The notes under the pieces were generated by a model that did not search any database, was not told the DNA's origin, and saw only the letters and a list, made by a program, of their open reading frames with translations. The position numbers were made by a program, and so were the translations under genes. From Desulfurobacteriaceae bacterium (GTDB lineage Bacteria > Aquificota > Aquificia > Desulfurobacteriales > Desulfurobacteriaceae), in the NCBI GenBank assembly GCA_027063785.1, contig JAMORC010000023.1:1-37756 (forward strand): a stretch of DNA of 37,756 nt, in the 5' to 3' direction. Each line of letters starts with the position of its first letter. Positions within the stretch are counted from its first letter, which is position 1. Of this stretch, positions 8,005 to 15,826 are shown piece by piece.

Positions 8005-8970
8005 TCAAGCTCTTATTTTATCAATTAATTTCTCAACTATTAAATGTAAATATCTGTTATTCTCAAGACAGTCAAGCCAGTCCTGAGGAACAGCATGAAT
8101 ACCGTGGTAACTGCCGCACAATCCCCCAACAATAAAAGCCACAGCGTCCGTATCTCCTCCAAAATCACCGTAGGAGTTAACGGCTGATAGAACAGCTTTC
8201 CTGAAAGAATTCCAGTTCGAAAGGAAAATAAACAGTGACAGCGAAAAAGCCTCAGGAGCAAAACTCCCGTTTCCGAGGGTAATCACTGCATCATCAAGAG
8301 AAATCCCTTTTCTAACAGCAGGGATCAACAAATCAAGATAAGCCCTTACCATTTCCGTTCGGGAAAATTCCCTGAGAATTTCCACAAATCCGAGCTTATC
8401 CTCCAAGGTTTCAAGAATTACCCTTCCTCCTACAACTTCAGAAAAGGCAACAGCAATAAGCCCCGCCACATCACAAACAACTTCGTCTGAATGGGTGAGT
8501 GAAGCTATAAGACTCCCTTCCTGATAGGCATCAAAACTGTTATCCCACCTAAAAAGCCCGGCAGCCGCTCCGGGAATTGCACCATCGATGTCAGAAGCTT
8601 TAACCCTTGCCTCAGAAGGCTCCAAACCGGCAGCATAAGAAAGGGCTGCATTTAAGTGGGATCCAGCGGGATACCTGTGGGACTTCTCATCTTTCAGCCA
8701 TTCAACAAGCTTTTCTACGTAAAAAGCTTCATCGAAAAAACCCCTCTCTGCATAAGTCTCAAGTGCCATAAGAAAAACTTGGGTTTCGTGAGAATACTGA
8801 CCTTTCTTCAGGTAAGGACAGACGGAAATGGGAGAAGGCTTCCTGAAACCTATAATAGGTCCCCCGTAAGCCTTCTTAACGGTATCCCTATCCATCTCCT
8901 CAACCAGGGTACCCAGGGCATCACCTATTGCAGCTCCTACAACAGCACCCGTCAACCTATCTTTAAGCAT
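8005..8970 (-). CDS. ADP-ribosylglycohydrolase-family protein with atypical metal site
   Basis: A 321-aa protein of the DraG/ARH fold, which normally removes ADP-ribose from proteins or nucleotides using two Mg ions. Family landmarks are clear: GAVVGAAIGDALG at 8-20, IPGAAAGLF near 132-140, GNGSFAPEAF near 233-242 and GDFGGDTDAVAFIVGG at 268-283. However, the N-terminal metal motif, usually T-D-D-T, reads S60-H61-E62-T63. The Thr/Ser normally following the DxD motif is A276. Activity or metal use may therefore differ from canonical enzymes. The ATG has GGAGG 5 nt upstream. It is divergent from the flavoprotein gene at 9028. Confidence 0.8.
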   Translation of the reverse strand: MLKDRLTGAVVGAAIGDALGTLVEEMDRDTVKKAYGGPIIGFRKPSPISVCPYLKKGQYSHETQVFLMALETYAERGFFDEAFYVEKLVEWLKDEKSHRYPAGSHLNAALSYAAGLEPSEARVKASDIDGAIPGAAAGLFRWDNSFDAYQEGSLIASLTHSDEVVCDVAGLIAVAFSEVVGGRVILETLEDKLGFVEILREFSRTEMVRAYLDLLIPAVRKGISLDDAVITLGNGSFAPEAFSLSLFIFLSNWNSFRKAVLSAVNSYGDFGGDTDAVAFIVGGLCGSYHGIHAVPQDWLDCLENNRYLHLIVEKLIDKIRA

Positions 8971-9027
8971 TGCTACCTCCGAGCTATAATTGAAGTCCTG
9001 CGATAATATACCCCTTTGGAGCTAATA
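8971..9027. promoter_or_regulatory. Divergent intergenic region, 57 bp
   Basis: This short AT-rich gap separates the divergent ADP-ribosylglycohydrolase and GltD-like genes and must hold start signals for both. On the plus strand GATAAT (9002-9007) is a possible -10, but no convincing -35 is found. On the minus strand TTATAG just upstream of the ribosome site is possible, also without a clear -35. I cannot define either promoter. Confidence 0.3.
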
Positions 9028-10485
9028 GTGTTCGAAGCAGACAGAGAATTTGCACTTAAAGGCTTTAAAACCCTTAAAAAGAGGAAAAGGGCGTTTTACC
9101 TATCCCTTATCCTGCCGGGACTTGGACAGATCTATTCCGGCAGGACAGTAACGGGTGTCCTAATTGGCATACTTTTTCTCTTTCCATTCTACTACCTATA
9201 TCTCATAGGCTGGAAAGTAAACTACGGAACAGTTACGCTCCTGTTATCTCAGCTTTTCCTGTACTTCCTTCAAGCAGTTGACGCAAAAAGAGGAAGCAGG
9301 AGAGAAACCTCCCCGTGCGAGGATTCCTGTCCTGCAGGCGTAAACATACCAACCCTTATGAGCTACATCGAATCCGGAGATCTTGAGAGAGCGGTCGCCA
9401 GTTTTATGGCGAAAGCTCCCTTTCCGTTCATACTTGGGCAGATATGTCCGGCAGATTGTGAGAAGAAGTGTGGAGTAATTCCGGGAAGGCCTTTAAGAAT
9501 TCGAGAAGTTCACGAAAAGGCAGCAGAAATCGTCCTGAAGAGCTTAGAGGTTAAAGATAGGGATCCTTTCTTCCCGGAAGTTAATAAAAAAGTAGCAGTA
9601 ATAGGAGGAGGAATAGCAGGTCTTACCGTGGCTTACTATCTGGCCTCCGCCGGTGTCAAAGTAGAGCTTTTTGAAAAGGAAGGGTCACCGGGAGGAATAC
9701 TCAAAGCCATCCCGAGCTTCAAACTGAACAGGAAACTTGCAGAAAAGGAAATTGCCTTAGTTACTGCCTTCAAAAACTTAAAAGTTCACACAGGCATCGA
9801 AATCTCCAGTCTTCCCGAAGGTTTTAATGCAATTGTCGTAGCCGTAGGTTCACAGACAGAGAAGAAGCTAAAAGTTAAAGGAGACAAAGTTCTATATCCC
9901 CTCAAGTTTTTAAGAGAAACTCCCGATCTAAAGGGGAAACGAGTTCTAATAATCGGAGCCGGAGATACAGCCTTTGACGTAGCAAGGCTAACAGTCAGGA
10001 AAGGCGGAGAAGCTGTCGTAATCTACAGGGGAAGAAGAGAAAACATAAGGGCTCATGAACGGGAAGTAACCGAGGCCATCAAGGAGGGGGTAAGAATCTA
10101 CACCGAGTGCGAACTTGTAAATCTCAGCGGAAACAGGGCAGAACTCAACTGCGGAAGCTTTGAATTCGACTACTTAATCCCTGCAATAGGATTTGAAAAG
10201 GACTGGAAACTTTTTAAAAAGCTGGGAATATCGGGAAAAGAGAGAAAAGAAGGAAAAGTTTTCTTAACCGGAGATGCCTTTAAAGGAATGTCTACAGCAG
10301 TAGAAGCTGTGGGAGAAGCAAGGAAGACAGCCGAAGAGGTTCTTAAATATCTCAACCTCAAAGAGAGGGCTTGGTTCTCTATAGACTTTTACAGAGAAAA
10401 GCAGAAACGGATTTTCGGAGGAAACGTTTTCTTGGTATCAGAGGCTTCTCTCTGCCAGCACTGTGGAGAGAAAGTCAAAAGTTAG
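9028..10485 (+). CDS. Membrane-tethered GltD-like FAD/NAD(P) oxidoreductase
   Basis: A 485-aa two-part protein. Residues ~20-85 form a small membrane module with an LPGLGQIYSG motif (TM2-like) and two to three hydrophobic helices. The rest resembles the glutamate synthase small subunit family. It has Fe-S cysteines C97/C101 and C140/C144/C148, an FAD Rossmann loop GGGIAG at 193-198, and an NAD(P)H loop IGAGDTAFDVA in the C-terminal half. A final CQHCG motif is near 476. It is probably an electron-transfer flavoprotein held at the cytoplasmic membrane; electron donor and acceptor are unknown. No GltB partner is in the window. GTG 9028 is preferred over an in-frame TTG at 9016 because GGAG lies 6 nt ahead of the GTG. 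Confidence 0.75.
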   Translation: MFEADREFALKGFKTLKKRKRAFYLSLILPGLGQIYSGRTVTGVLIGILFLFPFYYLYLIGWKVNYGTVTLLLSQLFLYFLQAVDAKRGSRRETSPCEDSCPAGVNIPTLMSYIESGDLERAVASFMAKAPFPFILGQICPADCEKKCGVIPGRPLRIREVHEKAAEIVLKSLEVKDRDPFFPEVNKKVAVIGGGIAGLTVAYYLASAGVKVELFEKEGSPGGILKAIPSFKLNRKLAEKEIALVTAFKNLKVHTGIEISSLPEGFNAIVVAVGSQTEKKLKVKGDKVLYPLKFLRETPDLKGKRVLIIGAGDTAFDVARLTVRKGGEAVVIYRGRRENIRAHEREVTEAIKEGVRIYTECELVNLSGNRAELNCGSFEFDYLIPAIGFEKDWKLFKKLGISGKERKEGKVFLTGDAFKGMSTAVEAVGEARKTAEEVLKYLNLKERAWFSIDFYREKQKRIFGGNVFLVSEASLCQHCGEKVKS

Positions 10486-10541
10486 TGGATGGTAACAAAG
10501 AAAGGATATAGATTAGTCTCAAGCAAACGGGGAGCAGTAAA

Positions 10542-10955
10542 ATGGAAGAGAAACTTGCACCAAGACTAGAAGATTACCTTGAAACCATATACCTCATTGA
10601 GAAGAAAAACCAGGTAGCAAGGGTAAAGGAGATAGCAAAAGCCAGAAACGTAAAAATGCCCACTGTAACGGAAGTCCTTAAACGGTTATCCGAAAGAGGA
10701 TTTATAAAGTACGAACCCTACGGATACGTGAAAACAACAGAGAAGGGAAAGGAATACGCCCGGAAGCTGTACGAAAAGCATAAGATCCTCATAGAGTTTA
10801 TGACAGAAGTTCTAAGGCTTCCTCTGGAGAGGGCAGAAGAAGAAGGATGCCTTTTGGAACACCACCTATCAGAAGAAACACTAAATAGGATTAAGGAGCT
10901 AACCAGGTACTTTAAAGAAAAAGGAATAAAACTTTTCGGAGATATGAATGACTAA
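10542..10955 (+). CDS. DtxR/MntR-family metal-dependent transcriptional regulator
   Basis: A 137-aa winged-helix repressor-type protein. The N-terminal DNA-binding domain (EDYLETIYLIE, then MPTVTEVLKRLSERGFI) and the dimerisation/metal domain are present; the C-terminal SH3/FeoA domain of DtxR is absent, as in MntR. Metal-ligand positions are conserved: D11, E14, H80, C103, E106, H107. The Cys at the MntR E99 position resembles DtxR, so iron is as likely as manganese. It overlaps the next radical SAM gene by 8 nt (ATGAATGACTAA). It is therefore cotranscribed with the menaquinone genes and may autoregulate them. GGAG lies 8 nt upstream of its ATG. Confidence 0.88.
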   Translation: MEEKLAPRLEDYLETIYLIEKKNQVARVKEIAKARNVKMPTVTEVLKRLSERGFIKYEPYGYVKTTEKGKEYARKLYEKHKILIEFMTEVLRLPLERAEEEGCLLEHHLSEETLNRIKELTRYFKEKGIKLFGDMND

Positions 10956-12057
10956 CATTGAAGAGGTTATAGTTCCGGAGCTGGTAGAGGATAAGGAAAT
11001 TATCCCGATAGCAGAAAAGGTTCTATCGGGAGAGCGATTAAATTTTGAAGACGGAGTTAAACTCTTCAAAAGCAACGACTTGCTAACAATTGGAAGGCTT
11101 GCCGACTTTGTTAACAGGAAAAAGAACGGAAATTTTGTTTACTTTATTGTCAACAGGCACATTAACCTAACGAACCTCTGCAAGGGAACCTGCAAGTTCT
11201 GCGCGTTCAGGAAGAGAAAAGGAGAAAAGGGAGCCGAAGAGCTAACGGTAGATGAGGTATTGAAGAAAATAGAAGAGTTCAAAAATATCTCGGAAGTCCA
11301 CATAGTAAGCGGCTTACACCCGGAATGGAATTACGAATACTACTTTCAGGTAATAAAGGAAATTAAGAGGAGCTTCCCCGACCTTCACGTTCAAGCATTC
11401 ACTGCAGAAGAAATTGACCATCTCTCGAGAATTTCCGGAAAGGAAATAAAACAAGTAATTTCCGAACTAATAGAGGCAGGAGTTGACTCGCTACCAGGCG
11501 GCGGTGCCGAAGTTTTTAGTGAACGGGTAAGAAAAAAGCTCTGTCCCCAAAAGCTCTCTGCTCAAAGATACTTAGAGATACACAAGACAGCTCACAGACT
11601 CGGCTTAAGGAGCAATGCCTCCATCCTGTACGGCCACATAGAAACGTTAGAAGAAAGGGTAGATCACCTGTTGAAGCTGAGGGAAGCTCAGGATGAAACG
11701 GGCGGTTTCCAGGCCTTCCTTTCCTTTGCTTACCATCCAAAAAATACCGAACTGGGAGGAAACTTCACGACCGGATTTGATGATCTAAAAATGCTTTCCG
11801 TTGCAAGACTCTTACTCGACAACTTTAGCCACATCCGAGCCTTCTGGATAATGCTGGGAGAAAAGCTGGCCCAAGTTTCCCTCCACTTCGGAGTAAACGA
11901 TCTTGACGGAACTGTTGTGGAAGAGTCAATAACGAAATCTGCCGGAGCAGAAAGCAGTTCTTTCATGCCGAAACAAAGGTTAATAAAGCTGATAAAGGAA
12001 GCCGGAAAAATCCCTGTTGAAAGAGACACCACTTACAACCCCCTAAAGCTTTATTAA
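10948..12057 (+). CDS. Aminofutalosine synthase-like radical SAM enzyme, copy 1 (MqnE family)
   Basis: MqnE joins 3-enolpyruvylbenzoate-derived substrate and the adenosyl radical to make aminofutalosine in the futalosine menaquinone pathway. This 369-aa protein has the radical SAM CxxxCxxC cluster motif (C78, C82, C85), SGLHPEW, LPGGGAE, and the MqnE-specific block EERVDHLLKLREAQDETGGFQAF. MqnC and the CofH family are related but have different late motifs. It is followed 10 nt later by a close paralogue. Which copy is the true MqnE is not clear: here the usual VGGLHP is VSGLHP, while the PGGGAE motif is canonical. Confidence 0.83.
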   Translation: MTNIEEVIVPELVEDKEIIPIAEKVLSGERLNFEDGVKLFKSNDLLTIGRLADFVNRKKNGNFVYFIVNRHINLTNLCKGTCKFCAFRKRKGEKGAEELTVDEVLKKIEEFKNISEVHIVSGLHPEWNYEYYFQVIKEIKRSFPDLHVQAFTAEEIDHLSRISGKEIKQVISELIEAGVDSLPGGGAEVFSERVRKKLCPQKLSAQRYLEIHKTAHRLGLRSNASILYGHIETLEERVDHLLKLREAQDETGGFQAFLSFAYHPKNTELGGNFTTGFDDLKMLSVARLLLDNFSHIRAFWIMLGEKLAQVSLHFGVNDLDGTVVEESITKSAGAESSSFMPKQRLIKLIKEAGKIPVERDTTYNPLKLY

Positions 12058-12067
12058 GGAGAATACA

Positions 12068-13183
12068 ATGGAAGAGGTAACAGTACCACTTATAAGAGAT
12101 CCGGAACTGATTCCCATAGCAGACAAAGTGTTATCCGGGGAGAGGTTATCCTTTGAAGAAGGAGTTAAGCTGTTTAGAACCAATGACCTCTTAACCCTCG
12201 GAATGCTCGCGAATGCCGTTGCAGAGAAGAAAAACGGTAACTTCGCCTACTTCAACGTTAATGTTCACATTACTCCGACAAACATCTGTGTCGGAACTTG
12301 CAAGTTCTGTGCTTTTAAAAAGAAAAAGGGAGAAGAAGGGGCTTATGAACTGACAGTAGAAGAAATCCTTAGGAAGCTCTCTGTTTACAGGGAAAGAAAT
12401 CCCGGATTGACCGAAGTTCACATAGTCGGAGGACTACATCCCGACTGGGAATACGAAGATTTCATTAATATAGTGAAACAGGTCAAGGCAAACTTCCCGG
12501 AAATTCACGTAAAGGCCTATACCGCAGAGGAGATAAAGTACATAGCAGAAAAGGGAGGAAAATCGGTAGAAGAAACCTTGATGGACTTAATAGAAGCAGG
12601 ACTCGGTTCTATCCCCGGAGGAGGGGGAGAGATATTCAGCACGAGGGTAAGGCAGAAGCTCTGCCCGGACAAAATAACCGCAGAGGAGTACCTGGAGATA
12701 CACAAAACAGCCCACAGATTAGGGCTTAAAAGCAACGCAACTATGCTCTTTGGTCACGTAGAATCTTTAGAGGAGAGAGTTGATCACTTGATAAGGCTCA
12801 GGGAAGCTCAGGATGAAACGGGAGGCTTCCAAACCTTCATACCACTCGCATTTCACCCGGTAAACACGGAAATTCCGGGAGCGAGCTTCACGACCGGAGT
12901 TGACGAGCTTAAAACAATAGCCGTATCAAGGCTTATGCTCGATAACTTCCCTCACATTAAAGCTTACTGGATAATGCTCGGAGAGAAAGTTGCTCAAATA
13001 GCCCTTCAGTTCGGAGCCGACGATATTGACGGAACAGTAGTAGAGGAAGACATTACCCAGGCCGCAGGGGCAAGGGCAGGACAGTTTATTCCGAAGGACA
13101 GGCTGATAAAACTGATAAGAGAAGCCGGAAAGATCCCCGTTGAAAGGGATACTCTCTATAACATCGTAAAAATCTACCAGTAG
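12068..13183 (+). CDS. mqnE: Aminofutalosine synthase-like radical SAM enzyme, copy 2 (MqnE family)
   Basis: A 371-aa tandem paralogue of the preceding gene, similar over its full length, with the same N-terminal I-P-I-A-[ED]-K-V-L-S-G-E-R signature. The radical SAM cysteines are C74, C78 and C81. It keeps VGGLHPDW and EERVDHLIRLREAQDETGG, followed by the MqnE-like FIPLAFHPVNTE. The glycine motif reads PGGGGE rather than PGGGAE. I consider this copy slightly closer to canonical MqnE in its late motifs. Both copies may function, for example with different substrates or as partners. The ribosome site is GGAG just upstream of the ATG. Confidence 0.82.
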   Translation: MEEVTVPLIRDPELIPIADKVLSGERLSFEEGVKLFRTNDLLTLGMLANAVAEKKNGNFAYFNVNVHITPTNICVGTCKFCAFKKKKGEEGAYELTVEEILRKLSVYRERNPGLTEVHIVGGLHPDWEYEDFINIVKQVKANFPEIHVKAYTAEEIKYIAEKGGKSVEETLMDLIEAGLGSIPGGGGEIFSTRVRQKLCPDKITAEEYLEIHKTAHRLGLKSNATMLFGHVESLEERVDHLIRLREAQDETGGFQTFIPLAFHPVNTEIPGASFTTGVDELKTIAVSRLMLDNFPHIKAYWIMLGEKVAQIALQFGADDIDGTVVEEDITQAAGARAGQFIPKDRLIKLIREAGKIPVERDTLYNIVKIYQ

Positions 13184-13192
13184 GAGGCAGGG

Positions 13193-13324
13193 ATGAGCGA
13201 AAATACAATACTCGGAGTTATCTGCACAATCATAGCCATAGCCCTCCCTCTCTCCTTTGCAGTACTCGCGTGGAAGCACACCCTTGAGGAAAAGAAAAAA
13301 CAGCAGGGAAAAAACAGTGAATAG
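13193..13324 (+). CDS. Small single-span membrane protein (43 aa), unknown function
   Basis: A short gene starting at ATG 13193 with an excellent GGAGG site overlapping the previous stop codon (TAGGAGG) and a 5-nt spacer. It encodes 43 aa: a short polar start (MSENT), one hydrophobic span of about 20 residues (ILGVICTIIAIALPLSFAVL), then a Lys/Gln-rich cytoplasmic-type tail. This is the layout of small accessory subunits or regulators of membrane complexes. I do not recognise the family. The ribosome site, clean stop and tight spacing within the operon argue that it is real. Confidence 0.68.
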   Translation: MSENTILGVICTIIAIALPLSFAVLAWKHTLEEKKKQQGKNSE

Positions 13325-13372
13325 GTATAAAAACCACTTACGTCTAATAAAACCCATTTTATGAGGATAATC

Positions 13373-15823
13373 ATGACTAGGAAACTTCTGCTCTGGCTGG
13401 AAGAAGTAGGAATAGAAGATGTTTCACTTGTGGGAGGGAAAAACGCCTCCCTTGGAGAAATGATAAAAGCCCTTTCACCAAAGGGAGTGAACATTCCCGA
13501 AGGGTTCGTTATAACTGCAGAAAGCTACAAATATTTCATCTCCTACAACGGCCTTGACGAAAAAATAAGGGAAATACTCAAAGGGCTTAACGTAAGCGAT
13601 ATAGACGATCTTCACAACAGAGGTGAGAGAATAAGGAACCTGATAAAAAACGGCAAATTCCCTGAGGACCTAAAAGAAGCAATAGTCGAGTATTACCGAG
13701 AACTCTCTAAAAGGTTCAACGCAGAGGAGATAGACGTTGCCGTGAGATCCTCCGCAACCGCAGAAGACCTCCCGGACGCCTCTTTTGCAGGACAACAGGA
13801 AACCTTCCTTAACGTCAGAGGAGTAGAAAACCTCCTGAATGCCGTAAAAAGATGCTTTGCATCACTCTTTACAGATAGAGCAATCTCATATAGGGAGTCC
13901 TTCGGATTTGATCACTTTAAAGTTGCCTTAGCAGTAGGCGTTCAGAAAATGGTAAGGTCGGACTTAGCTTCATCCGGAGTCGGGTTTTCCCTCGATACCG
14001 AAAGCGGATTCAAAGATATTGTTTTGATCACCGGATCTTACGGCTTGGGTGAGATGGTTGTTAAGGGAGCTGTAACCCCCGACGAATGGCTCGTCTTTAA
14101 ACCGACTTTAAAGAAAGGATACAAGGCGATAATAGAGAAAAAGCTCGGAGAGAAGAAACAAAAAATGGTCTACGGGGACAGCGAAAAAGAACCTGTAAAA
14201 GTAGTTCCCGTTCCCCTTTCCGACAGGGAAAAGTTTTGCCTCTCCGATGAAGAAATCCTCACTTTAGCCGGGTGGATTTGCAATATAGAGGAATACTACT
14301 CCCGGAAAAACGGCAAGTGGACTCCCATGGACGTAGAGTGGGCAAAGGACGGAGAACTTAACAGGCTCTACATCGTTCAAGCAAGGCCTGAAACTGTCCA
14401 TTCAAGGAAAGACTACTCGAAAGTAACGGTTTACAAAATAGTAGAACCACCGGAAGAGAGACGTAAAAAAGTACTCGTAACCGGCATTGCCGTCGGAAGG
14501 AAGGTGGCCTTTGGAAGAGTAAAAGTCCTGATGTCGGTAGAGGAAGCGGACCGTTTTAAGGAAGGAGATGTACTAGTAACCGATATGACAGATCCCGACT
14601 GGGAACCAATAATGAAAAAGGCATCAGCAATAGTCACGAACAGGGGAGGCCGAACCTGCCACGCGGCCATTGTTGCAAGAGAGCTTGGAGTGCCGGCAGT
14701 TGTTGGAACAGGAAATGCAACGGAAATACTCAAGGAAGGAGAGGAAGTAACTGTTTCCTGCGCAGAGGGAGCAGTAGGGTATGTCTACAGGGGAAAGGTG
14801 GAGTATAAAGCCGAAGAGGTAGACTTAAATAAAATTCCAAGACCGAGAACTCCCATAATGCTCAACATAGCAACTCCCGAAGGGGCTTTTGATTTATCAT
14901 TTCTTCCAAATGACGGTGTTGGCCTTGCAAGGGAAGAGTTCATAATTAACAACTATATCGGAATCCATCCCAACGCTCTGATAAGGTTTGAAGAAATAAA
15001 GAAGAAGGATCCGGAACTGGCCCGGGAAATTGAGGAAAAAACAAAAGGATTTAAGGACAAAAAGGAATTCTACGTGGAGAAGCTGGCCTACGGAATAGCA
15101 AGGATTGCTGCTGCTTTCTACCCCAAACCCGTCATAGTAAGGTTTTCGGATTTCAAGTCCAACGAATATGCAAACCTATTAGGAGGAAAGTATTTCGAAC
15201 CGAAGGAAGAAAACCCAATGCTCGGCTGGAGGGGAGCTTCAAGGTACTACTCCCCGGAATTCAAAGAAGCATTCGGACTTGAATGCCTGGCGATAAAAAA
15301 GGTCAGAGAAGAAATGGGACTGAAGAACGTAATAGTAATGGTACCTTTCTGCAGGACACCAGAGGAAGGAAAGAAGGTATTGGAAGTCATGAAGGCTTAC
15401 GGCCTTGAAAGGGAAAAGGACGGCCTTCAGGTATACGTTATGTGCGAAATCCCCTCAAACGTAATACTCTTCAAGGAGTTCTCTGAATACTTCGACGGCT
15501 TCTCTATAGGCTCTAACGACCTAACACAGCTTACCCTCGGCGTCGATAGGGATTCTTCCCTCGTTGCCCACATATATGACGAAAGAAACGAAGCAGTTAA
15601 GTGGATGGTTGCAAAAGCCATAGAGAACGGGAAGAAGTATGGAAGAAAAGTGGGAATCTGCGGTCAAGCTCCTTCAGATCACCCGGACTTTGCCCAGTTC
15701 CTCGTTGAGAAAGGCATAGATACCATCTCCATAAACCCCGACTCAATCCTTGACGTCATGAGAGCCGTTTACACAATAGAGGAAAGGATAAGCCGGAACA
15801 AGAACTGCCAATCCGGAGGCTAA
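13373..15823 (+). CDS. ppsA: Phosphoenolpyruvate synthase (pyruvate, water dikinase)
   Basis: Converts pyruvate, ATP and water to PEP, AMP and phosphate, the entry to gluconeogenesis, which suits an autotroph. The 816-aa protein has the ATP-grasp N-terminal domain (VGGKNASLGEM at 20-30, VAVRSSATAEDLPDASFAGQ at 122-141). The phosphohistidine domain has GGRTCHAAIVARELGVPAVVG with H430. The C-terminal TIM-barrel PEP/pyruvate domain follows (GLAREEF..., CEIPSN, GSNDLTQLTLGVDRDS). The ATG at 13373 is preferred because GAGG lies 6 nt upstream; an ATG at 13361 has no ribosome site. It lies 3 nt ahead of pgi. Confidence 0.96.
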   Translation: MTRKLLLWLEEVGIEDVSLVGGKNASLGEMIKALSPKGVNIPEGFVITAESYKYFISYNGLDEKIREILKGLNVSDIDDLHNRGERIRNLIKNGKFPEDLKEAIVEYYRELSKRFNAEEIDVAVRSSATAEDLPDASFAGQQETFLNVRGVENLLNAVKRCFASLFTDRAISYRESFGFDHFKVALAVGVQKMVRSDLASSGVGFSLDTESGFKDIVLITGSYGLGEMVVKGAVTPDEWLVFKPTLKKGYKAIIEKKLGEKKQKMVYGDSEKEPVKVVPVPLSDREKFCLSDEEILTLAGWICNIEEYYSRKNGKWTPMDVEWAKDGELNRLYIVQARPETVHSRKDYSKVTVYKIVEPPEERRKKVLVTGIAVGRKVAFGRVKVLMSVEEADRFKEGDVLVTDMTDPDWEPIMKKASAIVTNRGGRTCHAAIVARELGVPAVVGTGNATEILKEGEEVTVSCAEGAVGYVYRGKVEYKAEEVDLNKIPRPRTPIMLNIATPEGAFDLSFLPNDGVGLAREEFIINNYIGIHPNALIRFEEIKKKDPELAREIEEKTKGFKDKKEFYVEKLAYGIARIAAAFYPKPVIVRFSDFKSNEYANLLGGKYFEPKEENPMLGWRGASRYYSPEFKEAFGLECLAIKKVREEMGLKNVIVMVPFCRTPEEGKKVLEVMKAYGLEREKDGLQVYVMCEIPSNVILFKEFSEYFDGFSIGSNDLTQLTLGVDRDSSLVAHIYDERNEAVKWMVAKAIENGKKYGRKVGICGQAPSDHPDFAQFLVEKGIDTISINPDSILDVMRAVYTIEERISRNKNCQSGG

Positions 15824-15826
15824 GTA

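Noticed and set aside
14431-14733. Minus-strand 100-codon open frame inside ppsA
   Set aside because: It lies opposite the conserved phosphohistidine domain and has no start signal; long antisense frames are expected here.
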